A stretch of 49,814 bases of DNA from Companilactobacillus crustorum JCM 15951 (GTDB taxonomy: Bacteria; Bacillota; Bacilli; Lactobacillales; Lactobacillaceae), in the NCBI RefSeq assembly GCF_001434585.1, contig NZ_AZDB01000014.1:1-49814 (forward strand), in the 5' to 3' direction. The translations under genes and the position numbers were made by a program. This document shows, one piece after another, positions 42,951 through 49,814 of the stretch. Below the pieces are notes generated by a model that worked only from the letters and a program-made list of their open reading frames with translations, searched no databases and was not told the DNA's origin. Position 1 is the first letter of the stretch; each line of letters begins with the position of its first letter.

Positions 42951-44099
42951 GTGGCATTTATTTATCTAGATAATGCTGCCACCACACCGATGGCTACACC
43001 TGTAGTCGACGTAATTCACGATCAAATGGCTCACAATTTTGGTAATGCTTCTGCTACCAATTATTTTGGACGCCAAGCTCGGAAGGTTTTAGATGAAAGC
43101 CGTCATACGATTGCTCAAAGTCTTAATGCTAAAGACACGGAAATTGTCTTTACCAGTGGCGGGACTGAAAGCGACAATACGGCTGTCATTGAAACAGCGT
43201 TATCTAGACAAAAATTAGGTAAACATATCATAACGACTGCGATTGAACATGAAGCAATTCTAAAACCAATGGCATATTTGGAATCGTTAGGGTTTGAAGT
43301 AACTTATTTGAAACCTAATGAACGTGGTGAAGTTACAGCCCAACAAGTTAAAGCTGCCTTGAGGGATGATACGATTTTGGTATCAATTATGTATGGCAAT
43401 AATGAAGTTGGTTCAATGAATCCAATTAAAGAAATTGGGGAAGTTTTAAAAGATCATCAAGCTTTCTTCCATACCGACGCTGTGCAGGCTTTTGGAATGG
43501 AAGACATTGATGTTAAAAAAGAACACATTGATATGCTATCCACATCAGCTCATAAAATAAATGGGCCAAAATTCATTGGCTTTCTTTATATAGATGATCG
43601 TATTCATATACCATCATTTATTAAAGGTGGAGATCAGGAAACCAAACGTCGTGCTGGAACAGAAAATGTTCCCGCTATCGCCGGTTTTGCTAAAGCTGTT
43701 GAGTTGATTACTCCGGAAGTTAAACAAGCTCGACAAAATCGTTATTTTGGATTTAAACAGACAATTCAAAAAATTTTAACTGAGAATCAGATTGATTTTG
43801 GTGTTAATGGACCAACTGATAATCATGCTTTGAATCATGTGATGAATCTTTATTTGCCAGGAGTAGATCGGGGAGTTTTGCTAACTAGATTAGATCTAGA
43901 AGGTTTTGCTATTTCTGGTGGCTCAGCTTGTACAGCAGGTAGTCTAGAACCATCACATGTATTGGTAGCTATGTTTGGCGAAGACAGTCCTAAAATCAAT
44001 GATTCCGTTCGTATCAGTTTTGGTAAAGATAATACCGAAGCGGAAATTATTAAGTTTACTAATAGGCTCGTTGAGATCGTACGTGACTTGACTAATTAG
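42951..44099 (+). CDS. Cysteine desulfurase paired with MnmA (YrvO/IscS type)
   Basis: A PLP-dependent desulfurase of 382 residues. It has IYLDNAATTPM near the start, the PLP lysine in TSAHKINGPK (Lys202), and the persulfide cysteine in SGGSACTAGS (Cys327). The context, just before mnmA, is that of Bacillus YrvO, which gives sulfur to MnmA for 2-thiouridine. GTG start at 42951 follows GAGGGGA. Lys codons are about 20 AAA to 2 AAG by my reading, the normal bias here and the opposite of mnmA. It is a homologue of the desulfurase at 12140-13285, with roughly parallel length and active-site spacing. Confidence 0.94.
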   Translation: MAFIYLDNAATTPMATPVVDVIHDQMAHNFGNASATNYFGRQARKVLDESRHTIAQSLNAKDTEIVFTSGGTESDNTAVIETALSRQKLGKHIITTAIEHEAILKPMAYLESLGFEVTYLKPNERGEVTAQQVKAALRDDTILVSIMYGNNEVGSMNPIKEIGEVLKDHQAFFHTDAVQAFGMEDIDVKKEHIDMLSTSAHKINGPKFIGFLYIDDRIHIPSFIKGGDQETKRRAGTENVPAIAGFAKAVELITPEVKQARQNRYFGFKQTIQKILTENQIDFGVNGPTDNHALNHVMNLYLPGVDRGVLLTRLDLEGFAISGGSACTAGSLEPSHVLVAMFGEDSPKINDSVRISFGKDNTEAEIIKFTNRLVEIVRDLTN

Positions 44100-44154
44100 T
44101 GTTTTTTATTCAAACTTATAATTAATAGAAAATAATTTATAAGGGATGATTAAA

Positions 44155-44490
44155 ATGGATAAACGTCAAGCTCAGGTACAAGGGGATCAAGAGATCTACG
44201 AACTCAACCCGGATATTAAAAAATATTCACTGATGGATGCAGGTTTCATGGAAAGTAATAAGGGTAGTTTTCGTTTGGAACACCCAATCAATGGTTCGTC
44301 TCCTTATGCGGCTAGATATTACTTGCGTGCTACTGTTTCCAAAGATTTGGACAGTTTAAAATTAGCAATCACTGATAAAAGTGGTTTACATAATATTAAT
44401 ATGTTCAAAGTAAAAAATACTGATGTAGAAGTCAGTGATTACAGATACTTGATGAACTTTTTGAAAGAAAAAAATGTATTAGTTAAATAA
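44155..44490 (+). CDS. DUF1831 family protein
   Basis: A 111-residue soluble protein with no cysteine and no membrane helix. It matches the DUF1831 family of lactobacilli in length and in its fixed place between a cysteine desulfurase gene and mnmA. Conserved-looking pieces are YSLMDAGFMESNKGSFRLEHP near residues 23-43 in part, and YAARYYLRATVSKDL near 50-64. Function is unknown; an accessory role in sulfur transfer to MnmA is an inference from gene order only. ATG at 44155 is correctly spaced from AAGGG, while the ATG at 44146 touches it. Confidence 0.78.
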   Translation: MDKRQAQVQGDQEIYELNPDIKKYSLMDAGFMESNKGSFRLEHPINGSSPYAARYYLRATVSKDLDSLKLAITDKSGLHNINMFKVKNTDVEVSDYRYLMNFLKEKNVLVK

Positions 44491-45624
<1,134 letters not shown>

Positions 45625-45670
45625 GAAAAAGAGTACAGCAAGAATTTATCCTTGCAAAGCTCGTTTGAGA

Positions 45671-45763
45671 TATAATGAATTAGTAAAAAAGCTTAACTAA
45701 ATTTCAGCAAGTAAGAAGCTCTTGATAATGGCGAGTAAAAAGTCATTTATCAAGAGCTTTTTC
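45671..45763 (+). ncRNA. Candidate small RNA between mnmA and the phosphoglycerate mutase gene
   Basis: A perfect TATAAT at 45671-45676 and the strong terminator at 45716-45763 would bound a transcript of about 80 bases with no open frame. Inside it TTAGT can pair with ACTAA (about 45680-45701), giving a first hairpin before the terminator hairpin. There is no good -35 at the right distance (TTATCC at 17 bases is weak), so the TATAAT could be chance and the hairpin only the mnmA terminator. Confidence 0.3.
45716..45763 (+). terminator. Terminator after mnmA
   Basis: AGCTCTTGATAA (45717-45728) pairs perfectly with TTATCAAGAGCT (45747-45758), followed by a T-run. The loop of 18 bases is larger than usual and contains a small inner complementarity. 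Confidence 0.85.
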
Positions 45764-45862
45764 TATATATAATTAATATTTTCTGTAAACTGATGGCCGA
45801 ACTTGAAAAAATCTGTCAAAAAATCCATAATTGTATTTAACTAACTTGGTAAGGTGAGAAAA

Positions 45863-46513
45863 ATGGAATTGTATTTTGTCAGACACGGAAAAACTGAATG
45901 GAATTTAGAAGGTAAATATCAAGGAGGGCATGGTGACTCTCCACTTTTGCCTGAAAGTTTGCATGATATTAGTTTGTTGGCAAAAAGACTTCAGGATACA
46001 GCAATTGATCACATGTATTCAAGTCCATTACCTCGTGCAAAAACGACCGCAGAAACATTGATTAAAAATTTAAATCGTAAAATACCTTTAACAATTGTTA
46101 GGGATTTACGTGAATTTGACTTGGGTATTATGGAAGGTCGAAAATTTTCGGAATTAGAGAATGAAATGCCAGAAGTAATTTATGCTTTTAGACATCAGCC
46201 AACTGATTATGATTATGACTTAATTCGTGGCGAATCATTTGAACGAGTGGCTCAAAGAACTACAAAGGCAGTTAAACAGATCGTAGCTGAGAATAATGCT
46301 CAAAGCAATGTAGTGATTGTTAGTCATGGAGCGGCTTTAGTAACGATGATTCAATCACTATTAGGTACTAAAATAGCTGACATTAGAAAAAATGGCGGCT
46401 TGTCGAATACAAGTTTGACGCACTTACGATATGAAGATGGTGAATTTAAATTAATTAAATGGAATGAGACAGGATATCTGAATAAGAAATTAGAGAGTTC
46501 AGATACGATTTGA
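45863..46513 (+). CDS. Histidine phosphatase (phosphoglycerate mutase family)
   Basis: A 216-residue member of the histidine phosphatase superfamily. The phosphohistidine motif is VRHGKTEWN at residues 6-14, with SSPLPRAKTTAET near 53-65 and the second catalytic histidine in VIVSHGAAL near 152-160. It could act as a cofactor-dependent phosphoglycerate-mutase-like phosphatase; the substrate cannot be told from sequence, and true glycolytic GpmA proteins are longer and differ around the active site. ATG at 45863 is spaced correctly from AAGGTGAG; GTG at 45854 lies inside that site. It leads the TPR-recD2 operon. Confidence 0.88.
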   Translation: MELYFVRHGKTEWNLEGKYQGGHGDSPLLPESLHDISLLAKRLQDTAIDHMYSSPLPRAKTTAETLIKNLNRKIPLTIVRDLREFDLGIMEGRKFSELENEMPEVIYAFRHQPTDYDYDLIRGESFERVAQRTTKAVKQIVAENNAQSNVVIVSHGAALVTMIQSLLGTKIADIRKNGGLSNTSLTHLRYEDGEFKLIKWNETGYLNKKLESSDTI

Positions 46514-46520
46514 GGTACTT

Positions 46521-47186
46521 ATGAACAAGCAAGCAGAACAATTATTTAAAAAGGGCGATAAAGAAGCAGCCATTAAACTGATTGTGGCTGATTTAAATAA
46601 AGATCCTAAACAATTGCCTGAGATATTACAATTATCAACTTATTTAGTTCAAGCAGGCGATTTGGAACAAGCTGAGGAATTGCTAGCTCGATCATTGGAA
46701 ATGTTTAAAAATAATCGAGATTTATTGTATAACTTAGGAAATGTATACTATTTAGCTGATAAATTCGATAAGGCAAATGAGATTTTTCAACAGTTGATCA
46801 ATGATGACTATGCATTTGAAGCTTATTTTATGATGGCTAAAACTTTAGATCAACAGGGAAAAAGACAATTGGCGATTATGTACGCTTTGACTGCCACAGA
46901 AAAAGCCCCTCATGATTTAGGAGCTAATGAATTATTAGCCGATTTATTGCTAGCTAACGGCAATTTTGAAGAGTCATTAGGGTTTTATAAGAAAGCCAAC
47001 AAAATCCAGCCACAGGCGAAATTTTACTTTAATATGGCCTTATGTGCGATGAACTTAAAAGAAGATTATCAAACTTACCTAGCTGAATCTAAAAAAATTG
47101 ATGAAAAATACTATTTGAAGAATGAAAAAAAGCTCGCAGAGTTGCAGAAATTTATAAAACAAGGAGATAGCGATGACGGAGAATAA
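46521..47186 (+). CDS. Tetratricopeptide repeat protein
   Basis: A 221-residue soluble protein built of TPR units. Repeats include EQLFKKGDKEAAIKLIVAD near residues 5-23, LVQAGDLEQAEELLARSLEM near 42-61, NLGNVYYLADKFDKANEIFQ near 70-89, and NGNFEESLGFYKKANKI near 150-166. TPR stacks are protein-protein interaction platforms; no partner is evident. It is conserved in front of recD2 in Bacilli (YrrB in B. subtilis). Its end overlaps the recD2 start by 14 bases, so the two proteins are made together. Confidence 0.9.
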   Translation: MNKQAEQLFKKGDKEAAIKLIVADLNKDPKQLPEILQLSTYLVQAGDLEQAEELLARSLEMFKNNRDLLYNLGNVYYLADKFDKANEIFQQLINDDYAFEAYFMMAKTLDQQGKRQLAIMYALTATEKAPHDLGANELLADLLLANGNFEESLGFYKKANKIQPQAKFYFNMALCAMNLKEDYQTYLAESKKIDEKYYLKNEKKLAELQKFIKQGDSDDGE

Positions 47187-49566
47187 CGAGAAACCATATT
47201 TCTTGGGTACTGTCAAAGCCATCTTTTTTGAAAATCCTGAAAACCTCTATAAGATCTTTACAATCAAAGTTAAAAAAACCAATACTGATTGGGATGCTGG
47301 AGATATTGTAGTAACTGGGAGTTTCGGCGAAATATCAGAGGAAGAAGAATATCGTTTCGAAGGTAAAATTGTTGATCATCCTAAATATGGCAAGCAATTC
47401 CAAGCTACATCTTACAAACGTAGTCGTCCCAATGGTCGAAAGGAATTGATAAGCTTTTTCTCAAGTGAAGAATTTCCGGGTATTGGCAAGAAAAAAGCTG
47501 AGAAAATTGTTGATGAATTGGGAAATGATGCAATCGATAAAATTCTACAAGACCCTCATGCTTTAGATTTTTTAAAATTGGGTGAAGAAAAAACTCAAAA
47601 TATCATTGAACAAATTTCTAGCAATCATCAAACTGAGCAAGCTTTGTATCAATTGAACAATTATGGTTTTGGACCAACTCTAAGTGCCCGTATCTATCAA
47701 AAGTATGGTCCTCAGACTTTGGATAAAATCACAGAGGACCCTTACCAACTAGTGCTTGATGTTAAAGGAGTCGGTTTTAAAAGGGCTGATGAATTAGCTA
47801 AGAGACTTGGTATTACAGGTGATGATCTCAGAAGAATCAAGGGCGCTTTGATACAGATGGTGACTTTGAGCGTCAATGAAACTGGAGACACTTTTGTTGA
47901 TGGGCAAAATTTGGTTAAGCGAGTAACCGGGGTTTTACGTGCTAGTTCTACACCTGATTTAACTAAAAAGTTAGTCGATGGTTTGCGTGGCTTAGTTAAA
48001 GATGGAGTTCTTTTGGTTGAAGATGGCAATGTTTATGAGAAAGATTTGTCTGACAGCGAATGGTCTATAGCACAATCTCTCAAGATGATTGATGATACTT
48101 TCAAAGGAGTTTCTTGGAGCCAACATGCTTTGAAAAAAGAACTTAAGCAAATTGAGACTGATTTTAAAGTTAAATATGATGAATCGCAAGAAAAGGCTAT
48201 CAAACAGTCATTGACGCATCCTGTGTTCTTGCTGACTGGTGGTCCCGGAACTGGAAAAACTACAATTATCAATGCAATTGTAGCGGCATACGCCAAGTTA
48301 AACGATATGCCTCTAGATCCTGCAGCAGATGACTATGCGATTGCTTTAGCGGCTCCTACTGGTCGTGCTGCTAAACACATGGGGGAATCAACTGGATTGC
48401 CTGCAATGACAATTCATCGTTTGCTGGGATTAACTGGAACAGAGGATGATGAATTTGCAGAGCCCAGTTTGGACTGTAAATTGTTGATCATTGATGAAAT
48501 GTCGATGGTTGACACTAAACTATTCAAATTACTCATTTCCGCAGTTCAACCAGGTACTCAAGTTGTTTTAGTGGGAGATCGTGATCAGCTGCCATCAGTT
48601 GGTCCTGGTCAAATATTTGCCGACTTAATCAATAGTGAGGTTTTTCCAACAATGGTTTTGAAAAATATCCACCGTCAAGATGGCGATTCAACTATCATTC
48701 AATTGGCACATGATATTAATGAGGGACTGATTGAGGACGATGTTTTTCAAAATAAATCCGATCGAAGTTTTATTAATTGTAGTAGTCGCGAAGTTCCAAG
48801 TGTTTTGTCGCAAATTATTAGCAAATCAAATGATCGTGGTTTTGATATTGCTGATGTTCAAGTGTTAGCTCCAATGTATCGAGGTCAAGCGGGAATTGAT
48901 AATTTGAACTTCGTGATTCAAAATGTGGTTAATCCTATGACCCCCAAGCGTAAAGAAGTTTCTATGGGAAATACGAAGTATCGGATTAATGATAAAGTCG
49001 TTTATTTAGTCAATACGCCGGAAGATAATGTTTTCAATGGCGAGATTGGCAAAATTGTGGGAATTATTTTAGCTAAAGAGAATACAGACCATGTTGATCA
49101 ATTGGTTATTGATTTTGATGGCAATGAAGTAACGTTGGATCGAAAAGATTGGACTAATATAGCTTTAGCTTATTGTACGTCGATTCATAAATCACAAGGT
49201 TCTGAATTTGAAATGGTTATCTTGCCATTAGTTAACGAAGAATCACGAATGTTAAGACGTAATTTGCTTTATACGGCAGTTACTCGAGCCAAGCGTTTGT
49301 TGATTATGGTAGGCGATCGCTCAGCTTTTGAACGATCAATTAGGGATCAATCGAGCGAACGTCAAACCACCTTAAAGGAACGTATTTTTACTACCTTTAA
49401 AATTAAGCCTAAACAAACTGATGATGCTCCAGAGATTGTGGAAGAAGAGCAACCGAGGGATTATCGATTAACGATGGATTTAATTATGAATAATTCGATC
49501 AATCCAATGATTGGGATGGATCAAATAACACCAGCCGATTTTTTAGAAAAGGAAGCTAGCAAATAA
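47173..49566 (+). CDS. recD2: ATP-dependent RecD-like DNA helicase RecD2
   Basis: RecD2 is a 5'-3' superfamily 1B helicase found in bacteria that lack RecBC-linked RecD use, with roles in replication-fork repair. The N-terminal region has an OB-like domain and tandem helix-hairpin-helix units (FPGIGKKKAEKIVDELG near 97-113 and VKGVGFKRADELAKRLG near 198-214). Walker A GGPGTGKT is at 356-363, motif II LLIIDEMSMVD near 436-446, and the C-terminal SF1 motif is AYCTSIHKSQGSEF near 671-684. Length 797. ATG overlaps the TPR gene behind AGGAG. No simple terminator follows; a large structured element does. Confidence 0.95.
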   Translation: MTENNEKPYFLGTVKAIFFENPENLYKIFTIKVKKTNTDWDAGDIVVTGSFGEISEEEEYRFEGKIVDHPKYGKQFQATSYKRSRPNGRKELISFFSSEEFPGIGKKKAEKIVDELGNDAIDKILQDPHALDFLKLGEEKTQNIIEQISSNHQTEQALYQLNNYGFGPTLSARIYQKYGPQTLDKITEDPYQLVLDVKGVGFKRADELAKRLGITGDDLRRIKGALIQMVTLSVNETGDTFVDGQNLVKRVTGVLRASSTPDLTKKLVDGLRGLVKDGVLLVEDGNVYEKDLSDSEWSIAQSLKMIDDTFKGVSWSQHALKKELKQIETDFKVKYDESQEKAIKQSLTHPVFLLTGGPGTGKTTIINAIVAAYAKLNDMPLDPAADDYAIALAAPTGRAAKHMGESTGLPAMTIHRLLGLTGTEDDEFAEPSLDCKLLIIDEMSMVDTKLFKLLISAVQPGTQVVLVGDRDQLPSVGPGQIFADLINSEVFPTMVLKNIHRQDGDSTIIQLAHDINEGLIEDDVFQNKSDRSFINCSSREVPSVLSQIISKSNDRGFDIADVQVLAPMYRGQAGIDNLNFVIQNVVNPMTPKRKEVSMGNTKYRINDKVVYLVNTPEDNVFNGEIGKIVGIILAKENTDHVDQLVIDFDGNEVTLDRKDWTNIALAYCTSIHKSQGSEFEMVILPLVNEESRMLRRNLLYTAVTRAKRLLIMVGDRSAFERSIRDQSSERQTTLKERIFTTFKIKPKQTDDAPEIVEEEQPRDYRLTMDLIMNNSINPMIGMDQITPADFLEKEASK

Positions 49567-49636
49567 AAAAGCTCTGGTGATAATTGTTTTGGTTCTTACT
49601 CAAGTTTGGTTATAGCGTAAATGTGTTTAACTTCCC

Positions 49637-49805
49637 GTCCTCCACAAAAAGTGGGAATGCTGTTGGAACGCTATGGGCCGGTTCGAAACTAATTATTTTA
49701 CACTTCGTGCAAAATAATGGATTTCCAAACTCGGCCTCATTGTAACCGGCAAAGCCGCTAACAATGATCTCATAGCTGAACGCATTCCCACTTTTTGTTC
49801 CGGAC
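49637..49805. repeat. Large multi-branched inverted-repeat element after recD2
   Basis: A 17-bp perfect inverted repeat (49644-49660 with 49782-49798) encloses about 120 bases. A 4-bp outer helix (GTCC with GGAC) adds to it across a symmetric TCC/TCC loop, and inside it GCTATG (49670-49675) pairs with CATAGC (49771-49776). Two side arms follow: one closed by GGCCG (49676-49680) with CGGCC (49732-49736) ending in TTATTTT-CAC / GTG-AAAATAA, and one closed by CATTGT (49738-49743) with ACAATG (49761-49766) around CGGC-AAA-GCCG. There is no open frame and no T-run. It may be a structured RNA or a dispersed MITE-like element; the window ends 9 bases later. Confidence 0.75.
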
Positions 49806-49814
49806 TGACTCCTA

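Noticed and set aside
49637-49805. The branched element read as a terminator, a T-box leader or an IS end
   Set aside because: No T-run follows the stem, the T-box core GGTGG is missing, and no transposase frame or recognised IS terminal repeat is present; kept as an unclassified repeat or RNA.

Overview
This AT-rich window carries low-GC Gram-positive gene families and gene order. Strong AGGAGG-type ribosome binding sites, T-box leaders on two tRNA synthetase genes, a DUF1146-murA-mbl block, a complete division and cell-wall (dcw) cluster and several Lactobacillales-type small families (DUF2969, DUF1831, DUF4044) point to a member of the Lactobacillaceae. A Companilactobacillus-like species is my guess from general impression only. 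I see no IS element, prophage, CRISPR array, tRNA or rRNA. Nearly all genes lie on the + strand; the exceptions are uspA, a small membrane protein gene, rarA, rpsD and a DUF4044 mini-gene.

Layout. (1) 1-5.2 kb: terminator of an upstream gene outside the window, then DUF1146, murA, an mreB paralogue (mbl type), an EpuA-like protein, yidD, DUF2969, rodA and a short GcvH-like protein: cell-wall precursor supply and elongation. (2) 5.2-10.3 kb: an Xre-TPR regulator, uspA, a small membrane protein, rarA, DUF1054, mini-genes, and rpsD behind a strong promoter and a long leader. (3) 10.4-14.5 kb: ezrA, then a cysteine desulfurase with thiI (tRNA 4-thiouridine). (4) 14.5-19.5 kb: T-box-valS, folC, radC. 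(5) 19.5-24.3 kb: mreBCD-minCD, then a TPP riboswitch and thiT. (6) 24.8-41.2 kb: mraZ-rsmH-ftsL-pbp-mraY-murD-murG-divIB-ftsA-ftsZ-sepF-yggT-ylmH-divIVA-(T-box)ileS-csp. (7) 41.3-49.6 kb: NUDIX hydrolase, a membrane protein, mtnN, a second cysteine desulfurase, DUF1831, mnmA (tRNA 2-thiouridine), a phosphoglycerate-mutase-family protein, a TPR protein and recD2.

Functionally the window joins sidewall elongation (MreB, Mbl, MreC, MreD, RodA), septum placement and assembly (MinCD, EzrA, FtsA, FtsZ, SepF, DivIVA, DivIB, FtsL, PBP), lipid II synthesis (MurA, MurD, MraY, MurG) and two separate tRNA sulfur-transfer pairs, each with its own desulfurase.

The observations most worth a second look are: the reversed Lys/Glu synonymous codon choice in mnmA (AAG and GAG dominate although neighbours use AAA and GAA); a roughly 170-nt multi-branched inverted-repeat element after recD2; two far-apart terminators with the same 14-bp stem apart from one compensated base pair; a TPP-riboswitch terminator that contains the thiT ribosome binding site; and three 10-bp-spaced GTGG repeats in front of mraZ.
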